Assembly: GCA_009927835.1 (NCBI GenBank)
Contig: RFMG01000249.1
Coordinates: 1-35,626, forward strand
Length of the DNA: 35,626 bases
Reading direction: 5' to 3'
DNA from: Verrucomicrobiota bacterium
GTDB lineage: Bacteria; Verrucomicrobiota; Verrucomicrobiia; Methylacidiphilales; Verrucolacustridaceae
A model generated the notes under the pieces. It did not search any database, was not told the DNA's origin, and saw only the letters and a list, made by a program, of their open reading frames with translations. This document shows, piece by piece, positions 26,794-35,626 of the stretch; within the stretch, counting starts at the first letter, position 1, and each line of letters opens with the position of its first letter. The translations under genes and the position numbers were made by a program.

Positions 26794-28350
26794 ATGAAAC
26801 GTCCGGTTCTTCTTCTGATTCGCGACGGCTGGGGAATCAACCCTGCCGGGCGGTCTGGCGCCGAACATCAGGGTGACGCCACACTCCTCGCCAGAACCCC
26901 CGTTCATGACCGCCTGTATCAAAATTATCCGATGTCCAGACTACAGGCCAGCGGACTTCAGGTGGGCCTGCCCGAAGGTCAGATGGGGAACTCGGAAGTG
27001 GGCCATCTGAACCTCGGTGCGGGTCGGATCGTCTATCAGGAGCTCACACGCATCAACCTCGCTGTGGCAGACGGATCCCTCCACAACAACACCACCCTGC
27101 AGGCCTGTCTACGGCAGGCGCAAGGTCACCGACTCCACTTTCTCGGGCTGGTTTCGGATGGCGGCGTTCACTCCCACATCGATCACCTGATCGCGCTGCT
27201 CCACATCGCCTCCCAAGCCGGACATCGCGATACCTATGTTCATGCCATGACCGACGGACGGGATTGCTCCCCCACATCCGGGCGGCAATGGATCGATCGA
27301 TTGGAGAGGGAGATAAAATCATGTCCCGGCACATGCCTGGCCACAATGATCGGCCGTTACTACGCCATGGATCGGGATCGTCGTTGGGAAAGGGTCAAAC
27401 TCGCCCGGGATCTTTTTGTCGATGGAAAAGGTATTCCCGCCGAATCCGCCACAACGGCCATCTCGAAAGCGTATGCGGACGGAAAAACGGACGAGTTCAT
27501 CCCACCCATCAGCCTCGTGGGTTCCGCCAACCCCCTGATCCGGGCCGGGGACGTGCTCTTTTTCTTTAACTTCCGCGCCGATCGAATGCGGCAGATCGTC
27601 CGCGCTTTGGCCGATCCGGCATTTTCCGATTTTTCCTCAGATGCCAGACCCCCGGTCAAAGTCTTCACAATGACTCCCTATGAGGCTGATTTTACAAAGA
27701 TGGGATTCCACCATCTCTTCACACCTCTTCCGATGAACGATCTTCTCGGTGAGGTTGTCGCCGCGCACGGCCTTTCCCAGGCCCGGCTGGCCGAGACGGA
27801 AAAATACCCCCACGTCACCTACTTCTTTAACGGAGGCAAGGAAACTCCCAACCCCGGGGAGGAGAGGGTCATGGTCCCCTCCCCCAAGGTTGCGACCTAC
27901 GACCTCCAACCGGAAATGAGCGCACCCGAGCTCGCACAGAAGGTGGTCGAGCGCATCGAAAGGCGTCTGGATGACATGATCATCCTGAACTTCGCGAATC
28001 CGGACATGGTGGGGCACACCGGAGTCCTCTCCGCGGGCATTCGAGCCGTGGAAACCATCGATCGGGCCGTCGGGCAGGTTTTGGAAGCCTTGGAGAAGGT
28101 CGGCGGAAAAGCCCTGGTTACCGCCGATCACGGAAACTGCGAGCAGATGCTGGAGAAAAACGGAACTCCTCACACCTCCCACACCACGAATCTCGTCCAC
28201 TGCCTGTATGTGGCTCCCGACTCCAACGCCCACACCATGGCTGACGGAATTCTTGCCGATGTTGCGCCAACCCTGTTGGCCATGTTGGGACTTCCCAAAC
28301 CCGCCGCCATGACGGGATCCTCACTCCTGCGGCCTAAAGCGAAATCCTAG
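26794..28350 (+). CDS. gpmI: 2,3-bisphosphoglycerate-independent phosphoglycerate mutase
   Basis: Interconverts 3- and 2-phosphoglycerate in glycolysis using two manganese ions. From the ATG at 26794 (MKRPVLLLIRDGWG) it has 518 residues; the track extension to 26647 overlaps corA and is not part of it. Motifs: IRDGWGINP, the catalytic Ser67 in QMGNSEVGHLNLGAGR, HAMTDGRDC, FFNFRADRMRQ, NFANPDMVGHTG and TADHGNCEQM. Length fits the family. Convergent with the hypothetical gene on the minus strand: the two stop codons share the four bases CTAG. Confidence 0.97.
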   Translation: MKRPVLLLIRDGWGINPAGRSGAEHQGDATLLARTPVHDRLYQNYPMSRLQASGLQVGLPEGQMGNSEVGHLNLGAGRIVYQELTRINLAVADGSLHNNTTLQACLRQAQGHRLHFLGLVSDGGVHSHIDHLIALLHIASQAGHRDTYVHAMTDGRDCSPTSGRQWIDRLEREIKSCPGTCLATMIGRYYAMDRDRRWERVKLARDLFVDGKGIPAESATTAISKAYADGKTDEFIPPISLVGSANPLIRAGDVLFFFNFRADRMRQIVRALADPAFSDFSSDARPPVKVFTMTPYEADFTKMGFHHLFTPLPMNDLLGEVVAAHGLSQARLAETEKYPHVTYFFNGGKETPNPGEERVMVPSPKVATYDLQPEMSAPELAQKVVERIERRLDDMIILNFANPDMVGHTGVLSAGIRAVETIDRAVGQVLEALEKVGGKALVTADHGNCEQMLEKNGTPHTSHTTNLVHCLYVAPDSNAHTMADGILADVAPTLLAMLGLPKPAAMTGSSLLRPKAKS

Positions 28351-28829
28351 TTTTGTCCGGGAATGGCCGTCTCGCTGTGCAACACAGAGCCCCAGACCTT
28401 GACCAGTTCACACACATCCACCGTTTTTGTCTCCTCATTGGGAAACTGCACCACCGCAGAGCCGTAATCCTGATGGGTGGACTCCTTTTGAATCGACACA
28501 ATCGTGCCCTCCACCATCTGCGAGTCATAGGCGGAAACGACCCGATCCCCGGGCTCGAGGGGATTTAAAAACTGCCAAAAGCAGTCATCCAGCATCCGAT
28601 TGGTCTCCTTAAGGTTCTTGTGCATGTCCTCCTCAAGGTCATCCGCTTTCATCGCCTTGGTCAGTCCCTCGATCAGGCGGGTGTGTCTGTCCAGAATCGC
28701 ATAAAGCCTCCTCTCCGCCTGCTCGATTCGAATTTCATTCGCCGTCATCGCCAAGGCACGCAAGGAACCGCTTGGCTTCTCCGCCACATCCTCTTTTTTC
28801 CTCTGTTTCTTGCCCATGGAAACCATCAT
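28347..28829 (-). CDS. Hypothetical protein with coiled-coil and small beta-barrel-like C-terminus
   Basis: A protein of about 160 residues, unrecognised. The N-terminus is lysine-rich (MGKKQRKKEDVAEKP). A long helical middle follows (AERRLYAILDRHTRLIEGLTKAMKADDLEEDM). The C-terminal part, PGDRVVSAYDSQMVEGTIVSIQKE...SAVVQFPNEETKTVDVCELVKV, resembles a small five-stranded SH3/KOW-like barrel. The track starts at TTG 28853; I prefer the ATG at 28829, which follows AAGGGAAGGA. It is the last gene of the HtrA-HAD run, nine to ten bases from the track ends of its neighbour. Function cannot be assigned. Confidence 0.65.
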   Translation of the reverse strand: MMVSMGKKQRKKEDVAEKPSGSLRALAMTANEIRIEQAERRLYAILDRHTRLIEGLTKAMKADDLEEDMHKNLKETNRMLDDCFWQFLNPLEPGDRVVSAYDSQMVEGTIVSIQKESTHQDYGSAVVQFPNEETKTVDVCELVKVWGSVLHSETAIPGQN

Positions 28830-28862
28830 TCCTTCCCTTGAACCCTGCCGCAAGCCCCCACG

Positions 28863-29537
28863 TCAGCCGCTTCTGGCTGGACCCGACTGCGCCATCCAAC
28901 GAAACATCCCGACCGCGTCGTCAAAGCAACGGCTTCGGAATCTTCCCATCTCTCCATATCCGTGCCGCACAAAAACAGCCTCGACCGAAGCGTTCTGGGC
29001 GGTCTGAAGATCCACCTCGCTGTCCCCAACAAAAAGATGGCGCCCACTCCCCGCCCCCATCCGTTTCAACGCCAACTTGAGCGGCCTGGGATCCGGCTTC
29101 CGGACTGTCTCGTCTCCGCTCACCACCACACGAATCCAATCTCCCCATCCCAGTTTTCGGATTAACGACCTCGCGGCGGTCCCGTCCTTGTTCGTGCAGA
29201 CTCCTAGCTTCCAACCCCGTTGAATCAGCCGTTGTAATCCCTCATGCACTCCGGGATAGGGACGACTTGCCCCACGCGCGTTGCGTTGATATTCACGGAA
29301 ATACTCGTTGGATATCCCAAGAATCTCACCCTTCCCCGCTTTGGCTCCCGTTGCCGACCATGCCCTCGCGATCAAAGTATTCGGCCCATGCCCAACCAGT
29401 GTCATCACTTCCTCCCTGCTTAAACTCCTCCTTTGATGACCTTCCAAAACGCGGTTCAAGGCATCAGTAATCTCGCCCAGGGTATCCACCAGGGTTCCAT
29501 CCAGGTCAAAGACCGCCCACCCGCTCAACCGACTCAC
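28863..29537 (-). CDS. gph: HAD-superfamily hydrolase, phosphoglycolate phosphatase (Gph) type
   Basis: About 224 residues with HAD motif I WAVFDLDGTLVDT, motif II VCTNKDG, motif III lysine in ETVRKPDPRPL, and motif IV FVGDSEVDLQTA, plus the helical cap domain (EVMTLVGHGPNTLI). This matches the Gph/PGP branch, which hydrolyses 2-phosphoglycolate, though relatives act on other small phosphates. The track starts at TTG 29549, directly after the upstream TAG; a GTG at 29537 (MSRLSGWAVFDLDGT) behind a GGGGGGG run looks more natural. It is tightly linked to the HtrA-like genes upstream. Confidence 0.85.
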   Translation of the reverse strand: MSRLSGWAVFDLDGTLVDTLGEITDALNRVLEGHQRRSLSREEVMTLVGHGPNTLIARAWSATGAKAGKGEILGISNEYFREYQRNARGASRPYPGVHEGLQRLIQRGWKLGVCTNKDGTAARSLIRKLGWGDWIRVVVSGDETVRKPDPRPLKLALKRMGAGSGRHLFVGDSEVDLQTAQNASVEAVFVRHGYGEMGRFRSRCFDDAVGMFRWMAQSGPARSG

Positions 29538-29549
29538 CTGCCCCCCCAA

Positions 29550-31013
29550 CTAAAGCCTGCGCAGGGCGGGAAGTCCGTAATCGTTTCGGATCTTCTCCGA
29601 AACCGAGGGCAAGTCCTGTGCCTGCAGAACCAGTTTTCCGGGCTCATCCCGAAACTCAAAAACCAGGTCTCCCGACTTCGTCTCGTCCACAACTTGGGCA
29701 AGCTCGTTCAGGTTTGCGATCGTCCGACCGTTCACCTTTTCCAGAACGAGGCCCGAAAGCTGCAGATAACCCAGGGTGATCGGGGATGGTAAAACCTGAC
29801 TCAAAAACACGACCTTGCGTGACGGATCGGGTCTTTTCTCATGCTGGAATGTGAACAGCTCGACAAGTCTCTGGGGGGCTCGTTCCGACCACTTATCCCC
29901 CCACTCCTGCAGGTAGGTGCCGGTAAGCTCCTGAAACACCAGTCCCCCCGCCACCAGGTACCGGGGCGCCGTGTCGAATTGCAATGTGGGAATCGCCACC
30001 TCATCCCGGGCTTTCCGATCATACGTTCCGGTGAGCTCCATCTCTTTCCCGTTCCGTGAAATTCGAAAACGGGCGGGAGAACCGATCGTCGGCTTGGTCC
30101 GGATCAAATTTCCGACTGCGGTCGGGCCATAGAGGGGATCGCGATAGTTCCCGTCCTCGTCCAACTTGTACCCGTCCACGCTCAACAACACATCCCCTTC
30201 CCGCAACCCGGCTCTCCCGGCCGTCCCCCTCGGGTTGACCCGCGTCAGCAAAAGGCCGCCTCCCGACTTCGGCGCCAGCACCTCCTCCCTTAAATTCGGA
30301 TCCCGTAAGGGACTCCAACTAACCCCCAAGGTGGGAAACCCTTCATACTTCCCGTCGGCCGCATCTTTCAAAAAGTGCTCGATCATCGGAACGGGAATTG
30401 CCGTTCCCTCCTGCGAATCCCGATCATACCCCATCATCATTCCCGCCAACTGGCCATCTTTCATCAGCGGCAAGGTGTAGCTGTCATCCCTCTTTGGCAG
30501 CGACACGCGGACTCCGTACACCAAAAAGCCGGCCTCGTCCGAGGGGTACCGCCCCACCCCGGCGGAAAGAATCTCCGCCTGGTTGCGCAGCATCTCCCCG
30601 TTCCGCTCCAACTGCCATACCTCCGTTTTGTCGCCCGCACGCAGCGCGGGACCCAGCAGCACACCGGAAAACCCCTTGAGGAAGTTGCGGTCGGTAGGCT
30701 GCAACAAGGCAAGATTCGCCTCGTAGTCGATCGCCTCCACCTCGGCGGCACACTTTTCGGCCGAACCCGGTTTTTCCAGCCCCACTTCCGTCCGATTCGC
30801 CACCAAAGCTGCGGTTGCCAAAACCTTTCCTCCCGGGAGAACCACCCCTGTTCCATTCAGACCGTAGGGGGATTTTTTCTGCCAAGGACGAAACTGGTCG
30901 TACGCCTGGATCGAGGCTCTCACCCGGACCAGGGACCCGCGGGAATCATCCTCCCCCACCGCCACGCTGACCAGGGAAACGCCCGCCAGGATCCAGACCC
31001 ACACCCCCTTCAC
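29550..31013 (-). CDS. Inactive HtrA-like protein with PDZ domain (pseudoprotease)
   Basis: A 487-residue exported protein (signal VWVWILAGVSLVSVAVG) with the same overall layout as the HtrA-like gene upstream: trypsin-like domain, PDZ domain (GGLLLTRVNPRGTAGRAGLREGDVLLSVDGY), and a C-terminal second PDZ-like part (LSGLVLEKVNGRTIANLNEL). By alignment with its neighbour all three catalytic positions are changed: His to Ala69 (VLATAALVA), Asp to Asn100 (EANLALLQ), Ser to Tyr179 (SYTLPLM). It should bind but not cut. It starts with GTG in a GTGA overlap with the protease stop, so the pair is made together and may form a mixed complex. Confidence 0.85.
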   Translation of the reverse strand: MKGVWVWILAGVSLVSVAVGEDDSRGSLVRVRASIQAYDQFRPWQKKSPYGLNGTGVVLPGGKVLATAALVANRTEVGLEKPGSAEKCAAEVEAIDYEANLALLQPTDRNFLKGFSGVLLGPALRAGDKTEVWQLERNGEMLRNQAEILSAGVGRYPSDEAGFLVYGVRVSLPKRDDSYTLPLMKDGQLAGMMMGYDRDSQEGTAIPVPMIEHFLKDAADGKYEGFPTLGVSWSPLRDPNLREEVLAPKSGGGLLLTRVNPRGTAGRAGLREGDVLLSVDGYKLDEDGNYRDPLYGPTAVGNLIRTKPTIGSPARFRISRNGKEMELTGTYDRKARDEVAIPTLQFDTAPRYLVAGGLVFQELTGTYLQEWGDKWSERAPQRLVELFTFQHEKRPDPSRKVVFLSQVLPSPITLGYLQLSGLVLEKVNGRTIANLNELAQVVDETKSGDLVFEFRDEPGKLVLQAQDLPSVSEKIRNDYGLPALRRL

Positions 31014-32530
31014 TTGCTCTCCTCCTCTTTTTTCCAGGAACCCTTGGCCAACCGACGCCCTCCCAACTCCGTACGGTGGGCCTGGGTGATTCCGTACTGC
31101 GTCATGATTCTGGGCATCACCTGGTCCACCTCCCCCTTTTTCAAAACCGCAGGCCGCTGATCCCCCTCGAATCGAATCACGGTCCGCTCCCCGCCCGATT
31201 CCAGCGCGGGCAAAACATCCGCCAAGGTGCGGATCCTGCGGCCATTGATTTCACGCACCACCTGCCCCGCGAGTCCCACCAGATAGACATTCGAACGATC
31301 CGGCAAAACGGAGGCCAGGATCACCGGTTCCGGAGTCTCCCGATAGATCTGATCCTGCCCAAACAGCGTGTACGTCTGGCGCAAACGCAGATCGGCACTT
31401 CCGGCCAGCACCGCCATGAGATTCGCCGTCAGGGGCTGAAAAACCAACCCGCCATACAAAACATACCGGGGCGGCTCCTCATAAAGATTCTCGTACATGG
31501 AGAACATCTCGGCGGGACGGAGCGTGATCTTCCGCTTCTCCAACGCCTGATTTCTCCAGACCCCGAGTTCCACCGTATCCCCAGCGAATTTTCGCTCCAC
31601 AATCTCCTCCAGCTGGACGGGTTGCCCATCCAGACGAACCGAGCCGTCGCTTTCGATCGGATGACCGTCGATGGAGAGAAGGACATCCCCTTTTTGCAAC
31701 ACCCCGTCGGCCGATCCCTCCGAAAAAATGTCGGTCACCACCACACCCTGCCCGTCGTTCGGCCGTTGATAGTAGTGGCGCATGGCCGGGTTCTCCAGCG
31801 GCATCCAGCGAATCGCGAGGTCCACATAATGATCGTAGTGCCCATCCTCCACATCTTTCAGAAACCTCCGGATCACGGGAGTCGGGATCATGTAGCCGAC
31901 ATTCTGGGCCACATCCCCACGGAACCCCTGAAACGCCACCCCCACGACCTTGTCCGCCTGCATGACGGGGCCTCCGCTGTTTCCGGGATTGATCGCGGCA
32001 TCAATCTGGATCGCCAGGTGGGACTCCCTTCCGGAATGGGTGTAGGAGTTGTAATCAATACGGCTCACCACCCCGCGGGTCACCGATAAACGGTCCCCGC
32101 CGATCGGGAATCCATAAACCGACACCACCGATTCCAACTCCGGTATTTCGCCGATGGGCAGAACGCTCGTTCCCTTGAGGAAATCCGTGTCCTCCACCTG
32201 CACCAGCGCCAAATCGCAATCATGGGCCACATGGAGAACTTTGGCGGGATACTTCCTTGGATCCGCCTCCCGTTGAACGGTCAGATAGCGTGCTCCACTC
32301 ACCACATGGGCGTTCGTTAGGATCCGATTCCCATCAATCACAAAACCGGCCCCGCGGGCCGAACTGACCGTCCCGGGGTTCCATGGAAGGCGATAGTCCC
32401 AAGTTTGGGCGGTCACTTCGATCATCACCACGTTTTTTCGGGCCTCGCTCAGCTGCCAATCCCTCGTTCCACAACTCCCCAAAAGTGGAATCAGGAGAAG
32501 CCCTCCAACCCTGAAAACTCCTTTCAACAT
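31010..32530 (-). CDS. HtrA/Deg-like serine protease with PDZ domains, lipoprotein
   Basis: Starting at the ATG at 32530 (MLKGVFRVGGLLLIPLLGSC) it has 506 residues and a lipoprotein signal with Cys20; the 691-residue track frame extends wrongly across the SMR gene. The trypsin-like domain keeps the triad: His75 in ILTNAHVVS, Asp106 in HDCDLALVQ, Ser185 in INPGNSGGPVM. A PDZ domain follows (GQGVVVTDIFSEGSADGVLQKGDVLLSIDG), then a further PDZ-like segment near the C-terminus (LVGLAGQVVREINGRRIRTL). It is a periplasmic, membrane-anchored quality-control protease by family. It overlaps the inactive paralogue by GTGA. Confidence 0.92.
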   Translation of the reverse strand: MLKGVFRVGGLLLIPLLGSCGTRDWQLSEARKNVVMIEVTAQTWDYRLPWNPGTVSSARGAGFVIDGNRILTNAHVVSGARYLTVQREADPRKYPAKVLHVAHDCDLALVQVEDTDFLKGTSVLPIGEIPELESVVSVYGFPIGGDRLSVTRGVVSRIDYNSYTHSGRESHLAIQIDAAINPGNSGGPVMQADKVVGVAFQGFRGDVAQNVGYMIPTPVIRRFLKDVEDGHYDHYVDLAIRWMPLENPAMRHYYQRPNDGQGVVVTDIFSEGSADGVLQKGDVLLSIDGHPIESDGSVRLDGQPVQLEEIVERKFAGDTVELGVWRNQALEKRKITLRPAEMFSMYENLYEEPPRYVLYGGLVFQPLTANLMAVLAGSADLRLRQTYTLFGQDQIYRETPEPVILASVLPDRSNVYLVGLAGQVVREINGRRIRTLADVLPALESGGERTVIRFEGDQRPAVLKKGEVDQVMPRIMTQYGITQAHRTELGGRRLAKGSWKKEEESK

Positions 32531-32605
32531 AAGACTCCATCGTATCACCCGGAAAAACCGAGTAAACCAGATTGCCTCATGTCTCCCTGGTCCTACGATG
32601 CCCCC

Positions 32606-32932
32606 GTGAATGCTTGGGTCCTCCTCGCCATTTCGATCGGGCTGGAAGTCAGCGGAACCCTCTGTTTGAAACAGTCCGATGGGATGACTCGACCCCTTCC
32701 CGCCCTCGGGGTGATTCTTTTTTACCTCGGTGCTTTCACCCTGATGTCCATATGCGTAAAGACCCTCGAGGTCAGCACGGTCTACGCAATCTGGTCGGGT
32801 GCGGGAACGGCTTTGATCGCGCTCATCGGAATCATGTTTTTTGGAGAAAGCTATCCTTGGGTGAAAATCGCAGGTCTTGCCCTGATCATCGGCGGTGTTC
32901 TGCTGCTCCGCTCCTCCAGCGGGAGCGCCTAG
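32606..32932 (+). CDS. Small multidrug resistance (SMR) family transporter
   Basis: A 108-residue protein with four transmembrane helices, starting from GTG at 32606 ([17 protein letters not shown]) or from the ATG at 32579 for 117 residues. The membrane-embedded Glu in helix 1 ([11 protein letters not shown], EmrE Glu14), and [17 protein letters not shown] in helix 3 match the EmrE/QacC branch of proton-coupled cation exporters. Substrate could be quaternary ammonium compounds or other cations; the sequence alone does not say. Divergent from the HtrA-like gene (about 50-75 bases) and convergent with upp, sharing CTAG at the stops. Confidence 0.9.
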   Translation: MNAWVLLAISIGLEVSGTLCLKQSDGMTRPLPALGVILFYLGAFTLMSICVKTLEVSTVYAIWSGAGTALIALIGIMFFGESYPWVKIAGLALIIGGVLLLRSSSGSA

Positions 32933-33561
32933 ATCGTCCCGAAGATCCTGTCGCCGGCATCTCCCAGGCCCGGCAAAATGTAACCGTGGGAGTTCAGCTT
33001 CCTGTCCAGGGCCGCGGCGTATAACGGAACATCCGGGTGATGCTTGTGAAAACAGGTGACCCCCTCCGGCGCCGCCACCAGACACAGGAATCGGATCGAC
33101 CTGGGCTTGGCACTTTTTAGCCGATCCGTGGCCGCCACCGCCGAGTTTCCGGTCGCCAGCATGGGATCGAGCAGAATCAGATCCCGCCCCCGCAGGGTTT
33201 TCGATGCTTTAAAATAGTACTCCACCGGCTCCAGGGTCCGGTGATCCCGATAAATTCCGATATGCGCTACACGCGCGGATGGAAAGATATGCAGCATGCC
33301 ATCCAGCAGCCCCATGCCCGCCCGCAGAATGGGGACCAAAACCATCTTCTCCCCCTTCAACACCGGGGCGGACAGGGTTTCGAGCGGGGTGGAAATTCTT
33401 TTGCGGGTCAGAGGCAGATCTCGAGTCACCTCGTAGGACATCAGCATGGCCACCTCACCCACCAGGGCGCGGAACTCCGTGACACTGGTCTCCCTGCGCC
33501 GCAACAGCGACAACTTGTGCTGCACCACCGGATGCCGGACCAGGTGGAAGTTCCTCCTCAC
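32929..33561 (-). CDS. upp: Uracil phosphoribosyltransferase
   Basis: A 210-residue salvage enzyme making UMP from uracil and PRPP. Family signatures: [17 protein letters not shown] at the N-terminus, [15 protein letters not shown], the PRPP-binding [17 protein letters not shown], and the uracil-binding C-terminal [19 protein letters not shown] start at 33561 with AGGAGG at good spacing. It follows ychF by eight bases on the same strand, so the two are probably co-transcribed. Confidence 0.97.
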   Translation of the reverse strand: MRRNFHLVRHPVVQHKLSLLRRRETSVTEFRALVGEVAMLMSYEVTRDLPLTRKRISTPLETLSAPVLKGEKMVLVPILRAGMGLLDGMLHIFPSARVAHIGIYRDHRTLEPVEYYFKASKTLRGRDLILLDPMLATGNSAVAATDRLKSAKPRSIRFLCLVAAPEGVTCFHKHHPDVPLYAAALDRKLNSHGYILPGLGDAGDRIFGTI

Positions 33562-33569
33562 ATCCCCTC

Positions 33570-34694
33570 CTAGACGTTGAACCGGAAATCCATCACATCG
33601 CCGTCCGCAACGACGTACTCTTTTCCCTCCACCCGCAACTTGCCGGCCTCCCTCACTTTCTGCATCGTCCCGACCGCCTGCAGATCGGCAAAGGCCACCG
33701 TCTCCGCCGCGATAAACCCTCTCTCAAAATCGGTATGGATCACCCCGGCCGCTTGGGGTGCTCGGTCGCCGGCATGAATCGTCCAAGCCCTCGTTTCCTT
33801 GGGACCCGTGGTCAGGTAGGTCCGCAGACCCAAAAGATCATACGCGGCACGAATCAGGGATCCGACTCCCGACTCGGCCACCCCGAGACTGGCCAAATAA
33901 TCCTTGCCCTCCTGCTCGGGAAGATCCACCAGCTCCGACTCGATCTGTGCGCTCACGACCACGGATCGGCTCGAAAGATGGGTCCCGCAATACTCCTCCA
34001 CCTTCCGCACCTGCTCCCCCGTCTTTCCCGTTCGCTCCCCCTTTCCCAAAGCCCCCAGCTCGTCCTCCTTCACATTGCAGGCGAAGAGGGTCGGTTTGGA
34101 GGTCAGAAGAAAAAATCCCCGGATCAATTTTTTTTCATCCTCCGTCATCTCGAGGGTCAGCGCGGGACGACCCGAATCCAAGTGCGGTTTCAATCGACCC
34201 AACAGGGCGAGTTCCGCTTTCGCATGCGCATCCCCCTGCTTGGCCGCTTTTCCGGGCTTGTCCAACCGTTTGGTGACCGTTGCCAGATCGGACAAAACCA
34301 GCTCCGTGACGATGGTTTCGATGTCCCGCAACGGGTCGACCGTTCCCGCGACATGATGGATATCCGCGTCTTCAAAACATCGCACCACCTGGATGATCGC
34401 ATCCACCTCCCGAATATGGGTCAAAAACTGGTTTCCCAACCCCTCCCCCTGGCTTGCCCCCTTCACCAAGCCTGCGATGTCCACCAGTTCAATGGACGCG
34501 GGAAGAATCTTTTCGCTGCCCGACATTTTGGCCAGCCAATCCAATCGGGAGTCAGGGACGGTCACCATTCCGACATTCGGCTCGATCGTGCAGAAGGGAT
34601 AATTCGCCGCCTGGGCCTTCCTCGTGCGGGTGACCGCATTGAAAAGCGTGCTTTTGCCCACGTTCGGGAGCCCCACGATGCCGGCGCGTACCAT
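33570..34694 (-). CDS. ychF: Redox-regulated Obg-family ATPase YchF
   Basis: A 374-residue TRAFAC-class P-loop protein. I start it at the ATG at 34694 ([16 protein letters not shown]) behind AGGA; the track start at 34772 adds an unlikely extension. P-loop GLPNVGKST at 8-16, G3 region [10 protein letters not shown], the altered G4 NVKEDE (YchF prefers ATP over GTP) and the C-terminal TGS domain ([33 protein letters not shown]) are all visible. It associates with ribosomes and is linked to stress responses. Confidence 0.97.
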   Translation of the reverse strand: MVRAGIVGLPNVGKSTLFNAVTRTRKAQAANYPFCTIEPNVGMVTVPDSRLDWLAKMSGSEKILPASIELVDIAGLVKGASQGEGLGNQFLTHIREVDAIIQVVRCFEDADIHHVAGTVDPLRDIETIVTELVLSDLATVTKRLDKPGKAAKQGDAHAKAELALLGRLKPHLDSGRPALTLEMTEDEKKLIRGFFLLTSKPTLFACNVKEDELGALGKGERTGKTGEQVRKVEEYCGTHLSSRSVVVSAQIESELVDLPEQEGKDYLASLGVAESGVGSLIRAAYDLLGLRTYLTTGPKETRAWTIHAGDRAPQAAGVIHTDFERGFIAAETVAFADLQAVGTMQKVREAGKLRVEGKEYVVADGDVMDFRFNV

Positions 34695-34821
34695 CCCGAA
34701 TCCTACCCACATCGCACCCTCTGCCTCAATCTTGCGCTCCTTCGCCCATGACTTTGCAATTTCCAATCTCACCGTGGGGTTGGTCTTGCGATCCCCCCCC
34801 CGGACACGCTCAAATCAGCCC

Positions 34822-35626
34822 ATGGACAAAATCGGGATCGGACTGATCGGTTGCGGAACGGTGGGATCCGGTTTGGTCCGGAACCTCCCGCTCGCCAATC
34901 CCCTGCTTGAAGAGCGGCTGGGAATCCACCTCGAGATCCGCGGAATCTCTGTCCGTGACCTGTCGAAACCCCGCGCTTCCCTCCCCCTGCAACCTGTGTC
35001 CGACTGGAAAAAAGTCGTTGCCGATCCCCGTGTCCAAATCCTCGTGGAGCTGGTCGGAGGAACAGAGGAGGCGTTTCACATTGCGGAAGCCTGCCTCAAG
35101 GCCCACAAACCCCTCGTCACCGCCAACAAGGCCCTTCTGGCCGAACGCGGCCAGGAACTCATCCCTTTGGCACAAAAGCACGCCACCCCCATCTACTATG
35201 AGGCCAGTGTCGCTGGCGGGATTCCCGTTCTCAAGGCACTGAGGGAAGGTCTCGTCGCCAACCAACTCCTCGGTCTTCACGGCATCATCAACGGCACCTC
35301 CAACTACATCCTCTCCCGAATGGCCGAGGCCGGCTCCGATTTCGCCACCGTCCTCCAACAGGCCAAGGAGCTGGGATATGCCGAGGCGGATGATCGTTTG
35401 GATGTGGATGGAATCGATGCCGCCCACAAAGCCTCCATCCTCTGCCTGCTTGCCTACGGCTTTCTGCCCAAATTTTCCGAAATCCCCGTGGAGGGGATCC
35501 GAAAAATCACCTCTCAGGATGTCACCTTTGCGCGGCAGCTCGGTTACATCGTGAAACTTCTGGCGCTGGTTCGTCCCGTCGGGAAAGAGCAGATCGAGGT
35601 CCGCGTCGCCCCCACCCTCGTCCCCG
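34822..35626 (+). CDS. hom: Homoserine dehydrogenase, N-terminal part (cut by window edge)
   Basis: Not in the ORF track because the frame runs off the right edge. From the ATG at 34822 it reads MDKIGIGLIGCGTVGSGLV, a Rossmann NAD(P)-binding start, then LVELVGGTEEAF, VTANKALLAERG with the conserved Lys, and GIINGTSNYILSRM followed by GYAEADDRLDVDGIDAAHK, the homoserine dehydrogenase signature. About 268 residues are present. It reduces aspartate semialdehyde to homoserine for threonine and methionine. A C-terminal ACT domain, if any, would lie outside. Divergent from ychF across about 127 bases, which include a run of nine Cs and no clear promoter. Confidence 0.95.
   Translation, partial: MDKIGIGLIGCGTVGSGLVRNLPLANPLLEERLGIHLEIRGISVRDLSKPRASLPLQPVSDWKKVVADPRVQILVELVGGTEEAFHIAEACLKAHKPLVTANKALLAERGQELIPLAQKHATPIYYEASVAGGIPVLKALREGLVANQLLGLHGIINGTSNYILSRMAEAGSDFATVLQQAKELGYAEADDRLDVDGIDAAHKASILCLLAYGFLPKFSEIPVEGIRKITSQDVTFARQLGYIVKLLALVRPVGKEQIEVRVAPTLVP

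Noticed and set aside
31010-33085. A single 691-residue frame in the ORF track.
   Set aside because: The first about 185 residues are low-complexity antisense to the SMR and upp genes; the lipoprotein signal starts at the ATG at 32530.
33735-34751. 338-residue plus-strand frame opposite ychF.
   Set aside because: Antisense shadow; His/Gln/Arg-rich composition is typical of such reverse frames.
34810-35427. 205-residue minus-strand frame at the right end.
   Set aside because: Antisense to homoserine dehydrogenase, whose plus-strand frame is open to the window edge with full family motifs.

Overview
The window is a dense, GC-rich stretch of bacterial chromosome carrying complete or near-complete LPS, exopolysaccharide and housekeeping operons, so it comes from a Gram-negative, diderm organism. 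The run kdsB-pyrG-kdsA-lptC-lptA-lptB, a MurA with Asp instead of the catalytic Cys, and a lipoprotein HtrA next to an inactive HtrA-like paralogue all point to the PVC superphylum, most likely Verrucomicrobiota. That placement is inference from gene order and motifs, not from a phylogeny. No rRNA, tRNA, IS element, prophage, CRISPR array or integrase was seen, and no gene-free stretch exceeds 300 bases.

Layout. 1-1162 (minus): the N-terminal part of a DegT/DnrJ-type sugar aminotransferase cut by the window edge, then an AbiEii-like nucleotidyltransferase with a small overlapping partner gene. 1269-2600 (plus): murA. 2606-5070 (minus): a PHP-family histidinol-phosphatase-like gene and an exported transglutaminase-like protein whose frame breaks near its C-terminus. 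5283-11629 (plus): an LPS operon with heptose kinase (hldE1/rfaE1), heptose bisphosphate phosphatase (gmhB), kdsB, pyrG, kdsA, lptC, lptA and lptB, with overlapping genes. It makes ADP-heptose precursors and CMP-Kdo (pyrG supplies CTP) and then supplies part of the Lpt export machine. 11661-15988: pyrF (-), ispE (+, frameshifted), rpsT (-), a membrane HELTH protein (+) and argS (+, frameshifted). 16011-21304 (minus): an exopolysaccharide export operon (outer-membrane beta-barrel, Wzc-type tyrosine kinase, short OPX/Wza protein) that runs straight into nadD and rsfS. 21430-26691 (minus): corA, an NtrB-like histidine kinase, an NtrC-like sigma-54 activator and a multi-spanning GT39-like membrane protein. 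26794-28350 (plus): gpmI. 28347-32530 (minus): HtrA-like lipoprotein, catalytically dead HtrA paralogue, phosphoglycolate-phosphatase-like HAD protein and a small hypothetical. 32606-35626: an SMR transporter (+), upp (-), ychF (-) and the start of homoserine dehydrogenase (+, cut by the right edge).

Two patterns cut across the annotation. First, three genes (the transglutaminase-like gene, ispE, argS) and possibly a fourth (the GT39-like gene) are each one nucleotide short of an intact frame, and each can be repaired by lengthening a short homopolymer by one base. Uncorrected sequencing deletions are the simplest explanation, since ispE and argS should be essential. Second, nadD and lptB have no ATG, GTG or TTG able to start the full protein. 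Both have a CTG placed in a CTGA overlap with the stop codon of the upstream gene, which suggests genuine CTG initiation with translational coupling.
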